A stretch of DNA of 64,000 nt from positions 124,001 through 188,000 of the forward strand of contig NZ_SIHX01000003.1 of assembly GCF_004320525.1 (NCBI RefSeq). The letters are read 5' to 3'. Source of the DNA: Arthrobacter sp. S39. Its GTDB lineage: Bacteria > Actinomycetota > Actinomycetes > Actinomycetales > Micrococcaceae. Both the position numbers and the translations under genes were made by a program. Below the pieces are notes generated by a model. That model worked only from the letters and a program-made list of their open reading frames with translations. It had not been told where the DNA came from and did not search any database. Position 1 is the first letter of the stretch, and each line of letters opens with the position of its first letter. Below are positions 16,530 to 25,689 of the stretch, piece after piece.

Positions 16530-17267
16530 CTAGGCGGTCACCAGGGTGCCCAGCTTTTCGCCGAGGATGGCGCGGGTGACGTTGCCCTCGCCTTCCATTC
16601 CGAAGACCACCATGGAGAGGTTGTTGTCTTTGCACATGGTCATTGCGGTCTGGTCCATGACGCGGATGTCGCGGCGCAGGGCGTCGTCGTAGCTCAGGGT
16701 CTCCAGGCGTTCGGCTGAGGGGTCCTTCTTGGGATCGGCCGTGTACACGGCATCCACGCCGCTCTTGGCCATCAGCACCACGTCCGCGTGCACTTCCAGG
16801 GCCCGCTGTGCGGCCACGGTGTCGGTGGAGAAGTACGGGAGGCCGGCGCCGGCGCCAAAAATGACGACGCGGCCCTTTTCCATGTGCCTGATGGCGCGGC
16901 GGGGAATGTAGGCCTCGGCCACCTGGCCCATGGTGATGGCGCTCTGGACCCGCGTTTCCACGCCGGCCTGCTCCAGGAAGTCCTGCAGGGCCAGGCAGTT
17001 CATGACGGTGCCAAGCATGCCCATGTAGTCCGCACGTGAGCGGTCCATGCCGCTTTGGGACAGTTCGGCGCCACGGAAGAAATTACCGCCGCCGACGACG
17101 ATGGCCACTTCCACTTCCGGGACCGCAGCAGCGATCTGCTTGGCGACGTCGCGGACGGTATCGGGGTCAACGCCCAGCTTTCCGCCGCCGAAGACCTCAC
17201 CTGAGAGCTTCAGGAGAACGCGGCGCCTGCTCTTCTCCGACTGGTTGGACGATTTGACGGCTTCCAT
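16530..17267 (-). CDS. pyrH: UMP kinase
   Basis: Phosphorylates UMP to UDP in pyrimidine nucleotide synthesis; cytoplasmic hexamer of the amino acid kinase fold. 245 residues. Motifs: [12 protein letters not shown] at the N-terminus, [13 protein letters not shown] (phosphate/UMP site), [17 protein letters not shown] and [13 protein letters not shown]. The ribosome site GGAAGG precedes ATG. A hairpin in the 127-base gap after tsf suggests pyrH-frr-cdsA can also be transcribed separately from rpsB-tsf. Confidence 0.97.
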   Translation of the reverse strand: MEAVKSSNQSEKSRRRVLLKLSGEVFGGGKLGVDPDTVRDVAKQIAAAVPEVEVAIVVGGGNFFRGAELSQSGMDRSRADYMGMLGTVMNCLALQDFLEQAGVETRVQSAITMGQVAEAYIPRRAIRHMEKGRVVIFGAGAGLPYFSTDTVAAQRALEVHADVVLMAKSGVDAVYTADPKKDPSAERLETLSYDDALRRDIRVMDQTAMTMCKDNNLSMVVFGMEGEGNVTRAILGEKLGTLVTA

Positions 17268-17348
17268 GGGTGCCTTCCCGTTCGTGAACTCTGAAAAAGA
17301 TTATCCTGCCGGGCGGCCAAAGGTCTCATCGACGGCTGCCCCGGTGCA

Positions 17349-17387
17349 TGCAAAAGGGGCGGCCACCGAAGTGGCCACCCCTTTGCA
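17349..17387 (-). terminator. hairpin terminator after tsf
   Basis: TGCAAAAGGGGCGGCCAC (17349-17366), loop CGAA, and GTGGCCACCCCTTTGCA form an almost perfect stem with one mismatch and one bulge. On the minus strand it follows the tsf stop (17395) by about eight bases and ends in TTTTGC, a rho-independent-like terminator or attenuator between tsf and pyrH. Confidence 0.75.
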
Positions 17388-17394
17388 GGTACGA

Positions 17395-18231
<837 letters not shown>

Positions 18232-18272
18232 GTGAACCCCTCTGTCTAGAAAATTTATGTGGTGTACGGACC

Positions 18273-18311
18273 GACAGGACAGCAGCCCACCTGGTGAGCC
18301 GCCGTCCTGTC
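18273..18311. repeat. inverted repeat in the rpsB-tsf gap
   Basis: GACAGGAC (18273-18280) and GTCCTGTC (18304-18311) are exact complements around a 23-base loop that can itself pair partly (CCACC/GGTG). It lies 48 bases after the rpsB stop and before tsf. It may attenuate or adjust tsf expression relative to rpsB; no U tract follows, so a simple terminator is less likely. Confidence 0.45.
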
Positions 18312-18359
18312 AGCAGTTCCGGTGCTGCTGGCAGCGCCGGTATTCCGGATTTACTTGTA

Positions 18360-19247
18360 TTACTTGTCCGCGTCTGCGGCGGGAGCCTCGGCAGCGGCCG
18401 GGGCTTCCTCGGCAGCCGGTGCAGCAGCTTCTTCAGCGGCCGGGGCTTCTGCAGCTGCCGGAGCGGCAGCCTCTTCAGCCTTGCTGCCTTCGAGGAGTTC
18501 GCGCTCCCACTCAGCCAGCGGCTCTTCCGGAGCTTCCGTGGTGCCCGTGGCGCGCTGGTTACGGGCGATCAGGCCCTCAGCAACGGCGTCGGCGACAACG
18601 CGGGTCAGCAGGTTCACGGAGCGGATGGCGTCGTCGTTGCCCGGGATCGGGAAGTCAACCTCGTCCGGATCGCAGTTGGTGTCCAGGATGGCCACAACCG
18701 GGATGTTCAGCTTCTTGGCTTCGTCAACAGCAAGGTGTTCCTTCTTGGTGTCCACGATCCACAGCACCGAGGGTGCCTTGGTCAGATTGCGGATACCGCC
18801 GAGGTTGGTCTCAAGCTTGGTGAGTTCGCGGCGAAGGAGCAGCAGTTCCTTCTTGGTGTATGCAGAACCGGCGACGTCATCGAAGTCGATTTCTTCCAGT
18901 TCCTTCATGCGCTGGATGCGCTTGGAAACGGTCTGGAAGTTGGTCAGCATACCGCCGAGCCAGCGCTGGTTCACGTAGGGCTGGCCAACGCGGGTTGCCT
19001 GCTCAGCAATTGCTTCCTGAGCCTGCTTCTTGGTGCCGACGAACAGTACGGTGCCGCCGTGGGCAACGGTGGCCTTGACGAACTCGTAGGCGCGGTCGAT
19101 GTAGGACAGCGACTGCTGGAGGTCAATGATGTAGATGCCATTGCGTTCCGTGAAGATGAATCGCTTCATCTTCGGGTTCCAACGGCGGGTCTGGTGTCCA
19201 AAGTGGACGCCGCTGTCAAGCAGCTGGCGCATAGTTACGACGGGCAT
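18360..19247 (-). CDS. rpsB: 30S ribosomal protein S2
   Basis: Structural protein of the small ribosomal subunit. 295 residues. The core ([22 protein letters not shown], read here as [19 protein letters not shown], then [12 protein letters not shown] and [12 protein letters not shown], and the second signature [20 protein letters not shown]) is complete by about residue 245. The last 50 residues are an Ala/Glu/Pro low-complexity tail not found in the compact S2 of many bacteria. AGGAG precedes the ATG by seven bases. First gene of the rpsB-tsf transcription unit. Confidence 0.97.
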   Translation of the reverse strand: MPVVTMRQLLDSGVHFGHQTRRWNPKMKRFIFTERNGIYIIDLQQSLSYIDRAYEFVKATVAHGGTVLFVGTKKQAQEAIAEQATRVGQPYVNQRWLGGMLTNFQTVSKRIQRMKELEEIDFDDVAGSAYTKKELLLLRRELTKLETNLGGIRNLTKAPSVLWIVDTKKEHLAVDEAKKLNIPVVAILDTNCDPDEVDFPIPGNDDAIRSVNLLTRVVADAVAEGLIARNQRATGTTEAPEEPLAEWERELLEGSKAEEAAAPAAAEAPAAEEAAAPAAEEAPAAAEAPAADADK

Positions 19248-19683
19248 GCCGGCGCTCCTTCCGGCAGGTCATTCATGAGAAGGCCCTGAGGCCCTCTTAC
19301 CCTGCCAATAGTTGACGGTTATTTAGCGTGACCCAAGGCGGGCCGTGCTCCTGGCATCCATTGCGCTTCCCATCAGGGCCATGGGGTCCTGACCGCGGGA
19401 GGCACAATCCTCCTCACAAGAAGCCGGGGCTTCAGATTCAAAGGGCTGGATGCGCGTAGTCAGCCGATGCTCCCCCGCACCTCTGAATGAGACGTGCCGA
19501 CGCGTGGCGGACCGGCGGATTTAACCGCTGACACGACAAACGTTGAGGGCGCAGCAAACTGCTCCATCAAGTGTACTACAGGCACCCCCTCCCGACGGAC
19601 ACCCGGAAGGGCGCCGCAGGCCTTTGTCCACATGGGAAAAACAGCCCTTCCCGAAGGCTGGGTGGCGGCGGAATGCTGGGCAG
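19248..19683. other. 436-base non-coding region between divergent rpsB and M23-like genes
   Basis: No open frame here looks like a gene: the two short plus-strand frames that cross it have no family features. It must hold the rpsB promoter and 5' leader and the promoter of the M23-like gene. A GGAGG-CACAAT-CCTCC mini-palindrome and an AAGCCGGGGCTT hairpin lie near 19400-19435. I see no recognisable riboswitch. Confidence 0.5.
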
Positions 19684-20277
19684 ATGAAAGCTCCAGCCTT
19701 GCTCGCCGCGGTCCTGCTCCTTCCGGCGTCCGTCACGCCGGCCGGTGAGGTGCTGTCTGCCGCACCAGCCCCGGTCCCTGGCAGTTACCCGGCCGTTTCG
19801 GCATCTGCCGAACCGGCTCCGGCCCAGCCGACGTGGCAGTGGCCCCTTGCGCCCAGGCCCGGTGTGCTTCGGGCGTTTGATCCCCCGGACAAGCCGTGGA
19901 TGAGCGGACACCGCGGCGTGGACCTTGGGGCAACGCACGACGGCGTGCCGGTCACCGCGCCGGAGTCCGGAACCGTCAGCTTCGTGGGCGTGGTGGTTGA
20001 CCGGCCGGTGATCACCATTGATCACGGAAACGGGCTGCGGAGCAGTTTCGAACCGGTGGAAAGCTCCCTGGCAGTCGGGGCCACAGTGGCCAAAGGTGAC
20101 GCGATCGGAACCTTGATGCCCGGCCACTGCGGCGCCCGTCCGTGCGTCCACTGGGGCGTCCGGCGCGGCGAGGACTACGTGAATCCTTTGGAGTTCGTCC
20201 TTGACCTCCGGCCCTCCATCCTGCTCCCCCTGTCCCGGGGCTGGCCCGATCCGGGACAGGACGATCGGGCAGGCTAG
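19684..20277 (+). CDS. secreted M23 (LytM-like) peptidase-family protein, one active-site residue changed
   Basis: 197 residues with an N-terminal signal sequence (MKAPALLAAVLLLPASV) and an Ala/Pro linker, then an M23 domain from about residue 55. The first zinc motif HRGVDLG has H and D in place. The second motif, normally HxH, reads PCVHWG: the first His (catalytic base in LytM) is Cys, while the second, metal-binding His is kept. Such Cys variants may be inactive or altered. A role in peptidoglycan remodelling or binding is inferred. Its stop shares the palindrome CTAG with the stop of the convergent acyl-CoA dehydrogenase. Confidence 0.82.
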   Translation: MKAPALLAAVLLLPASVTPAGEVLSAAPAPVPGSYPAVSASAEPAPAQPTWQWPLAPRPGVLRAFDPPDKPWMSGHRGVDLGATHDGVPVTAPESGTVSFVGVVVDRPVITIDHGNGLRSSFEPVESSLAVGATVAKGDAIGTLMPGHCGARPCVHWGVRRGEDYVNPLEFVLDLRPSILLPLSRGWPDPGQDDRAG

Positions 20278-21464
20278 ACGATCGCGGAAATGCCCGTGAT
20301 GGCGCGGCCCGTCACCAGGGTGTTGACCTCATGCGTGCCTTCGTAGGAATAGATGGCCTCCGCGTCGGCGAAGATCTTCGCCATCTCAAAGTCGGTGACG
20401 ATTCCGTTGCCGCCCAGGAGGCTCCGCCCGATCGCCACGCTTTCGCGCATCCGAGCCGTTGTGAAGGCTTTCGCCAGGGCGGACTGCTCGTCCTTCGCCT
20501 GGCCGGCGTCCTCAAGCTGGGAGAGCCGGACCATCATGCCCATGGAGCTGACGGCATTCCCCAGGATCTGCACCAGCTGGCTCTGGACCAGCTGGAAGGA
20601 TGCCAGCGGGCGGCCGAACTGGTGGCGCTCCACGGCGTAGCGGCGGGCCACGTCGAACGCCGCCAGCTGCTGGCCCACGGCCTGCCAGGCAACGCCGAGG
20701 CGGGTGACCTTGAGGACCTTGTTGGTGTCGCGGAAGCTGTTGGCGTTGGCGAGCTTGAAGAAGTCGGGCACCACCACGTTGTCCAGATTGATGTCGGCGT
20801 TCTGCACGGTTCGCAGCGAGATCTTGTTTTCGATCTTGGTTGCACTGAATCCGGCAAGCTTGGTGTCTACCAGGAAGCCCTTGACCTGGTTGTCCGCGAG
20901 GTCCCGCGCGTAGATGACCACCCAGTCCGAAAAGGTGGCGTTGCCGATCCAGCGCTTGGCGCCGTTGAGGATCCAGGAGTCCCCTTCGCGCCGGGCAGTG
21001 GTGCGGGTCCCGCCGGCCACATCCGAGCCGCCCAGCGGCTCGGTCAGCCCGAATGCCCCGATCTTCTTCAGCGAGTAGATGTCCGGAAGCCAGGCGTCCT
21101 GCTGTTCCTGCGAGGCCAGCGCCTCAATGGATCCGGTGAAGAGTCCGTCATGGACGCCCATGAACGTCGAGATCGAGGTGTCGGCCCGCGTGACTTCCGC
21201 GTGCATCAGTCCGGCGAACAGGTTGGAGTGCCCCTGGCGCCTGACCGGGCTGACCAGGTCGATCTCGGCCAGCCTGGGGATGAGGTCCATCGGGAATTCG
21301 CCGCGGTTCCAGCAGTCCACGGCGATCGGACGGACTTCGCGGTTAAGGAATTCGCGGACCTCCGCGAGCCTGTCCTGCTCTTTTCCCGTGAGCATCTGCT
21401 CAAAAGCGAAAAAGTCGCCGTCGGCGTACGGAAGGTCGCTGATGTCAATGGATTTCCTGGACAT
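20274..21464 (-). CDS. acyl-CoA dehydrogenase, glutaryl-CoA dehydrogenase-like
   Basis: FAD enzyme of 396 residues oxidising an acyl-CoA. FGLTEPLGGSDVAGGT is the flavin/substrate region, KRWIGNATFSDWVVIYAR is typical of the glutaryl-CoA dehydrogenase branch, and YSYEGTHEVNTLVTGRAITG contains the catalytic glutamate. The start ATG (MSRKSIDISD) has GAGGAA directly upstream; the frame extends 29 codons further without support. Substrate remains uncertain (glutaryl-, isobutyryl- or a related acyl-CoA). A perfect palindrome lies 70 bases upstream of the start. No beta-oxidation genes are adjacent. Confidence 0.87.
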   Translation of the reverse strand: MSRKSIDISDLPYADGDFFAFEQMLTGKEQDRLAEVREFLNREVRPIAVDCWNRGEFPMDLIPRLAEIDLVSPVRRQGHSNLFAGLMHAEVTRADTSISTFMGVHDGLFTGSIEALASQEQQDAWLPDIYSLKKIGAFGLTEPLGGSDVAGGTRTTARREGDSWILNGAKRWIGNATFSDWVVIYARDLADNQVKGFLVDTKLAGFSATKIENKISLRTVQNADINLDNVVVPDFFKLANANSFRDTNKVLKVTRLGVAWQAVGQQLAAFDVARRYAVERHQFGRPLASFQLVQSQLVQILGNAVSSMGMMVRLSQLEDAGQAKDEQSALAKAFTTARMRESVAIGRSLLGGNGIVTDFEMAKIFADAEAIYSYEGTHEVNTLVTGRAITGISAIV

Positions 21465-21533
21465 GGTTTCCTCGCAGGGGGTCAGTACTGGCGGAAGAGC
21501 CCCACGGGATGGATGTCCCAGGGAACCCACTAA

Positions 21534-21549
21534 GTTACTGGTCAGTAAC
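21534..21549. promoter_or_regulatory. GTTACTG-GT-CAGTAAC palindrome, candidate TetR-type operator
   Basis: Perfect 7-bp arms around a 2-base centre, 70 bases before the acyl-CoA dehydrogenase start codon. The size and symmetry fit a TetR/FadR-like repressor of fatty or aromatic acid degradation. No regulator gene is adjacent, so it would be controlled by a distant protein. Confidence 0.5.
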
Positions 21550-21571
21550 ATACCGCATCCTGCAGGTTAAA

Positions 21572-21610
21572 CCAAAGAACCGCGGCCTGGTGTGGGCCAC
21601 GGTTCTTTGG
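21572..21610 (-). terminator. terminator hairpin downstream of the CAT-anticodon tRNA
   Basis: CCAAAGAACCG (21572-21582) and CGGTTCTTTGG (21600-21610) pair exactly, with further CGGCC/GGGCC pairing inside. On the minus strand it follows the tRNA gene by 22 bases and is followed by TTTAA. Confidence 0.65.
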
Positions 21611-21632
21611 ACTGAAACGACGGTTCCAGGGG

Positions 21633-21706
21633 TAGGGCTACTCGGACTTGAACCGAGGACCTTAGGATTATGAGTCCCGCGCTCTAACCAGCTGAGCTAT
21701 AGCCCC
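21633..21706 (-). tRNA. tRNA with CAT anticodon (elongator Met, or Ile2 if lysidine-modified)
   Basis: The minus strand reads GGGGCTATAGCTCAGCTGG at the 5' end, anticodon loop CTCATAA with CAT, and the T-arm GGTTCAAGTCC. The acceptor stem has seven pairs including a G1-U72 wobble, which excludes the initiator type (C1 x A72 mismatch). CCA is not encoded (the genome has CCC after A73). Sequence reading alone does not separate elongator Met from the isoleucine-2 species. Confidence 0.9.
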
Positions 21707-21783
21707 GTGCGCCCTGCGGATCCGTGTCCAAGGGACTTTGGATCCGGCGGGGCAAAAACACTCTAGCAAACCACGGAATGCCT

Positions 21784-22980
21784 TCAGACCACCTTGTCCT
21801 CGAAGCCTGCTCCGCGGTAGAGGTCCTCAAAAGTCTGCAGTGTTCCCTGCATGCTGTGCGGCTCCACCATCCGGCGGCTGGCCCGGCCCATTTCAGCCAG
21901 CTCCTCTGCCGGAAGCTGGAGGACGCGCGCGATCTTGGCCGCAAGGTCGCTGCTGTCGTTCGGGGTGAAAAGGTACCCGTTCCCGCCGTCCCGCACCAGG
22001 TGCGGCAAGGCCATGGCATCGGCAAGCAATACCGGTGTGGACGCCGACATGGCCTCCAGGGTGACCAGTGACTGCAGTTCGGCGGTGCCGGGCATGCAGA
22101 ACAGGTCAGCCTTGATGTACGCCTCACGGAGGTCTTCGTCGCTGGCCAGGCCCAGGAACTTCACCCGCTCGCCCAGCCCCAGCCGTTGCACCTGCGCCTC
22201 CAGGGCGGCACGCACCTCGCCGCCGCCAACAATTTCCAGGTGGACGTTCAGTTCCGCCGGCGTCTTGGACACGGCATCAATCAGCACGTCAACGTGCTTC
22301 TCCTCGGCCAGCCGGCCCACGAACAGCAGCGTGGGGTGCGTGTGGCGTTCGATGACTTCCCCGGGCTGCAGCTCATAGGCCGAGGCATCGATGCCGTTGG
22401 AAAGCGGCAGCACCTTGCGGAGGAAGGCATGCTGGTGCATCGCCTTGGCCGCCAGCGGTGTGGGGGTGGTGACGACGTCGGCCTGGCCCATGACCTTGCC
22501 CATGTCCTTCCAGGAGATCTTTCCGATGATGTCCTTGAACCACTGCGGGAACGGCAGGAAGGGGTTGAGGTTTTCGGGCATGAAGTGGTTGGTGGCCACC
22601 ACCCTGATGCCACGCTTGACGGCTTCGTACAGGACGTGTTCGCCAATCATGTAGTGGCTCTGGATGTGCACGACGTCGGGGTTAACCCGGTCGAACAGGA
22701 GGCTGATCTCCTTCTTGATCTCCCAGGGAAAGCAGATCCGGAAGTATTCGTGCGTAAAAACCCCGTGCGAGCGGAGCCGGTGCACGGTGGCCTCGGACCG
22801 GAACTCCGTAAAGCTCTTTCCGTTGTCCGCGCGGCACGCCAGGACATGCACGTCATGGCCGCGCCCGGTCATTCCCTTGGCCAGCCGGTAACCGAACGTG
22901 GCGGCACCGTTGATGTGGGGCGGATAGGTGTCCGCGGCGATCAGGACAGTCAGGGGAGGCTGGTCGGCGGGCGTTGTCAC
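21784..22980 (-). CDS. family 4 glycosyltransferase, phosphatidylinositol mannosyltransferase-like
   Basis: 398 residues with two Rossmann-like domains (GT-B). N-terminal acceptor domain: IAADTYPPHINGAATFGYRL; C-terminal nucleotide-sugar domain: LLFVGRLAEEKHVDVLIDAV and the E-x7-E motif region MPGTAELQSLVTLEAMSAS. This is the pattern of actinobacterial mannosyl/glycosyltransferases working on lipid acceptors (PimB/MgtA type). The start is GTG, eight bases after AGGAG; the frame extends further without a ribosome site. The same strand carries a CDP-alcohol phosphatidyltransferase 1 kb upstream, so glycolipid synthesis is a reasonable inference. Confidence 0.87.
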   Translation of the reverse strand: MTTPADQPPLTVLIAADTYPPHINGAATFGYRLAKGMTGRGHDVHVLACRADNGKSFTEFRSEATVHRLRSHGVFTHEYFRICFPWEIKKEISLLFDRVNPDVVHIQSHYMIGEHVLYEAVKRGIRVVATNHFMPENLNPFLPFPQWFKDIIGKISWKDMGKVMGQADVVTTPTPLAAKAMHQHAFLRKVLPLSNGIDASAYELQPGEVIERHTHPTLLFVGRLAEEKHVDVLIDAVSKTPAELNVHLEIVGGGEVRAALEAQVQRLGLGERVKFLGLASDEDLREAYIKADLFCMPGTAELQSLVTLEAMSASTPVLLADAMALPHLVRDGGNGYLFTPNDSSDLAAKIARVLQLPAEELAEMGRASRRMVEPHSMQGTLQTFEDLYRGAGFEDKVV

Positions 22981-23076
22981 GTGGAGAGCTCCTGATGGTC
23001 TCGGTGCCGGCAGCTGAGGCTGACAGCACCGCTTGGCCGCTGGCACGGTAGTGCCGGGCCTCTTAGTGAAAATCGG

Positions 23077-23985
23077 CTAGTGGGACGCCCGGCCCGCGGC
23101 CTTCCGCGCATCCTTCTTGCGCTTGGTGACCTCGGGGTGGTGCCTGGAAAGGGCGATCACCCCAACGATAGCAAGGGAAGCAGCCGTACCCATGGCAATC
23201 GCCATCACGGCGTGGACGTCCGGGCGGAGTTCGCCCAGAATGACGATGCCAATGGCGATCCCCACGATCGGGTCGATGACGGTGAGGCCGGCGATGACGA
23301 GATCCGGCGGTCCGCCGGAGTAGGCGCTCTGGACGAACCAGGAGCCCAGGCCGCCGGCTGCGGCGATGGCCACCACGGAGTACCACTGCACGTTGAGCAG
23401 GACCAGCCCGTTGGGATCCAGCAGGTGCTTGCCGATGATCCTCGTCAGGACGGCCACGAAGCCGAACAGGACGCCGGCACCCAGGATGTAGACGAAGGCG
23501 CTCATCCGGTGCCGGAACATGGCGGCCAACGTGCCGAAAATGCCCACTGCGAGAGCCAGCAGCAGCACAATCGTGAGCTCATCGTCGTGGCTGACATGGT
23601 GGTTCTCCTGCGTCACGTTGACTGCGAGGAGGACAAACAGCGCCGACCCGCTGACGCACGCTGCGATGGCCACCCAGGTTGCCCTGTTGATGGTGAGGTC
23701 CTGGTCCCGGGCGTTGACCACGGTGGTGATCACGAGTGCAATCGCGCCGATCGGCTGCACCACGGTCAGCGGAGCGGATACCAGTGCCACGGCGTTCATT
23801 CCCATCCCCACGCCGAGCAGGAGCAGCCCGAGCACCCAGCGTGGGTTGCGCAGCAGCCTGAGGAAGCCGTTGGAGCTGAGGGCCAGCCCGCCGGTATCGG
23901 CTTTAACGGCGCTGCCCTGCTTCTGTGCACCGATGGCCAGGAAAAATGCTCCGAGCACCGCGAGCAGAACCGCCAGCCACACCAT
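23077..23985 (-). CDS. DMT superfamily (EamA/NIPA-like) membrane transporter
   Basis: 302 residues with about nine to ten membrane helices in two halves. The first half has LGAFFLAIGAQKQGSAVKAD and VSAPLTVVQPIGAIALVITT, and the second half repeats the pattern with VIAGLTVIDPIVGIAIGIVI, the paired helix-hinge arrangement of the drug/metabolite transporter superfamily. The C-terminus is basic and cytoplasmic (KRKKDARKAAGR). The start overlaps the stop of the CDP-alcohol phosphatidyltransferase gene by one base, indicating coupling. Substrate unknown. Confidence 0.83.
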   Translation of the reverse strand: MVWLAVLLAVLGAFFLAIGAQKQGSAVKADTGGLALSSNGFLRLLRNPRWVLGLLLLGVGMGMNAVALVSAPLTVVQPIGAIALVITTVVNARDQDLTINRATWVAIAACVSGSALFVLLAVNVTQENHHVSHDDELTIVLLLALAVGIFGTLAAMFRHRMSAFVYILGAGVLFGFVAVLTRIIGKHLLDPNGLVLLNVQWYSVVAIAAAGGLGSWFVQSAYSGGPPDLVIAGLTVIDPIVGIAIGIVILGELRPDVHAVMAIAMGTAASLAIVGVIALSRHHPEVTKRKKDARKAAGRASH

Positions 23986-24608
23986 CAGGCGGTGCCGCCG
24001 TCGTGAGGTGGCTGCATTCTGCCCTTCCGGAGAATGGCCCAGAAGTAGTTATAGGCGGCAATCCAGTGCCCGGCCAGGCCGAGTCCCAGCACTACCCAGG
24101 CCGCAACGTGCAGGGCCCCGGCCAGCGGGACGTCCAGCCGGGACAGCACCAGCATGGGCGTGCCGAGGAGCAGCAGCCCGGTGCGGACTTTGCCGACCCG
24201 GCTGACCGGAAGGTCAGGGTGTCCGCCGAAGTAGGAAAGTGTCAGGACGAGCAGGACGGCGTCGGGAATGACCAGCGCGGCGAGGTAGAGCCAGTGCACT
24301 ACTCCGGCGATCACCAGGGTGACGGCGACGGCGATCAGCGCGAGCCTGTCTGCGATCGGGTCCATCACCCGGCCCAGCCTGGACGCCTGGTCGAAGCGGC
24401 GGGCCACGTAGCCGTCGACCCAGTCAGTGCTGGCCATGACGGCCAGGACGACGACGGCCCAGCCGTACTCCTTCTGGGCCAGGACCAGCCAGATGAACAG
24501 TGGGACGCCCATAAACCGCAGCACGGTGAGGGCATTGGGGACCGTGAAGACGAGGTCGTGGTCAACCTGGGGGCGGCCCGGACGGGAGCCAGCACCAATG
24601 AACTTCAT
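23985..24608 (-). CDS. CDP-alcohol phosphatidyltransferase
   Basis: Integral membrane enzyme joining a CDP-linked lipid (or alcohol) to a small alcohol in phospholipid synthesis. 207 residues, about six helices. The diagnostic DG-x2-AR-x8-G-x3-D-x3-D motif is intact: DWVDGYVARRFDQASRLG followed by RVMDPIAD. N-terminal VPNALTVLRF is also typical of PgsA-like enzymes. The product (phosphatidylglycerophosphate, phosphatidylinositol phosphate or cardiolipin-like) is not determinable here. It lies between a holin-like membrane protein gene and a transporter gene in one direction. Confidence 0.88.
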   Translation of the reverse strand: MKFIGAGSRPGRPQVDHDLVFTVPNALTVLRFMGVPLFIWLVLAQKEYGWAVVVLAVMASTDWVDGYVARRFDQASRLGRVMDPIADRLALIAVAVTLVIAGVVHWLYLAALVIPDAVLLVLTLSYFGGHPDLPVSRVGKVRTGLLLLGTPMLVLSRLDVPLAGALHVAAWVVLGLGLAGHWIAAYNYFWAILRKGRMQPPHDGGTA

Positions 24609-24655
24609 CCCGTCCCCCTTTCCTCAAAGCATGGTGTGCAGCATGGCGTGTGGAG

Positions 24656-25510
24656 CTACGGGTTCTTCAGCAGCTTGCGCAGCAGCACCACAAAAACGGC
24701 CGCCGCGCCTGCAAAAGCGGCCAAGGGCTTCCAACGAAGGGCCGCCCCGCCCGGTTCCCCTGACAGGCCGGAAATCTTCTCCGCTGCGACCTCCCGGCTA
24801 TGGTTCAGCAGCGCCTGGCCTTCCCGCAGCTTCTCCTGCGCGGCACCTGCAAGGAACCGGACCTGGGGCTTGATGTCGAGTTCGGTGTCCAGTTCGTCGC
24901 GGACCTCCGTGAGGTGGCGCCGGCGCTGGTCGAGGCGGCGGTGCAGCTCGGGTTCGGACGCGTGCGGGAATTCCTTGTTGTGCTCCTCGGCCTTGGCTTC
25001 CTTCTCCACTTTGGCCTTCGCAGCAGCTTCTGCCTTGGCGGCCTTGGCGGCCTTCGCTTCGGGGCTGGACGGATCGAGGAAGGCCGGGTTGAAGTCCGAA
25101 CCTTCCTTGACGATGCCGAGGTCGTGCTTGATCCCCCGGATGGTCTCCTCCGGAACCAGCGGCATGGCCTTCTTGAACTTCTGTACTCCCACCAGGCCAC
25201 CCACCGCGGCGATCAGCAGGAACGCGGCGCTGACCAGCAAAGCGGCCAGCCACGCCGGCATGATGGTGGCAAGTCCCATGATCGCGGCCACGATGAGCCC
25301 GACGACCAGGAACGCCACAAAAACCAGTGCGACGGCGAAGAATGCGGCAGCGACTCCGAGCTGGATGCCCTTGCGCTTGATCTCAACCTTGGCCAGGGCG
25401 ATTTCGTCATTGATCTGGCGGGGGGCCAACCGGAAAAGGAGTTTGAGGGTTCTGGGGAGCGCAGTGATGCGCAGGCCCTGGCTGGTCCGCCCGCTGTGAC
25501 GTCCGCTCAT
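24656..25510 (-). CDS. phage-holin-like superfamily membrane protein (DUF1469/Act_transporter type)
   Basis: 284 residues. An N-terminal amphipathic stretch with DEIALAKVEIKRKG is followed by two membrane helices (about 52-75 and 85-110), the layout of the actinobacterial holin-3_6/DUF1469 proteins. A long Ala/Lys/Glu helix-rich region (about 150-190) and a charged region follow, and a third hydrophobic segment closes the protein (AAFAGAAAVFVVLLRKLL). There is no phage gene nearby; despite the family name it is most likely a chromosomal envelope protein. Function unknown. Confidence 0.75.
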   Translation of the reverse strand: MSGRHSGRTSQGLRITALPRTLKLLFRLAPRQINDEIALAKVEIKRKGIQLGVAAAFFAVALVFVAFLVVGLIVAAIMGLATIMPAWLAALLVSAAFLLIAAVGGLVGVQKFKKAMPLVPEETIRGIKHDLGIVKEGSDFNPAFLDPSSPEAKAAKAAKAEAAAKAKVEKEAKAEEHNKEFPHASEPELHRRLDQRRRHLTEVRDELDTELDIKPQVRFLAGAAQEKLREGQALLNHSREVAAEKISGLSGEPGGAALRWKPLAAFAGAAAVFVVLLRKLLKNP

Positions 25511-25689
25511 CGGTTCCGCCTAACTGGTTGCATGGTCGATTCGGCTTCCGTGTACTGCGGGAGAGTGCAGCTGCACAGTCCCCGCCCACAAAACTATCAT
25601 TCAGGTTCAGGACGAACTTCGGGCCATGCGGAGCGGCGTGCCCTCCAACGCTGTAAATGTTGGATGCATCGGGCCTAGGATTGATCTCC

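Noticed and set aside
19494..19748. 84-codon plus frame in the rpsB to M23 gap
   Set aside because: No ribosome site, no family motif, overlaps the M23 signal-peptide region in another frame.
21633..21706. tRNA as an integration (att) site
   Set aside because: No direct repeat of the tRNA 3' end or integrase gene was seen in the window.
24656..25510. Holin-family gene as evidence of a prophage
   Set aside because: No integrase, capsid, tail or lysis genes are nearby; this family is widespread as chromosomal membrane proteins in actinobacteria.
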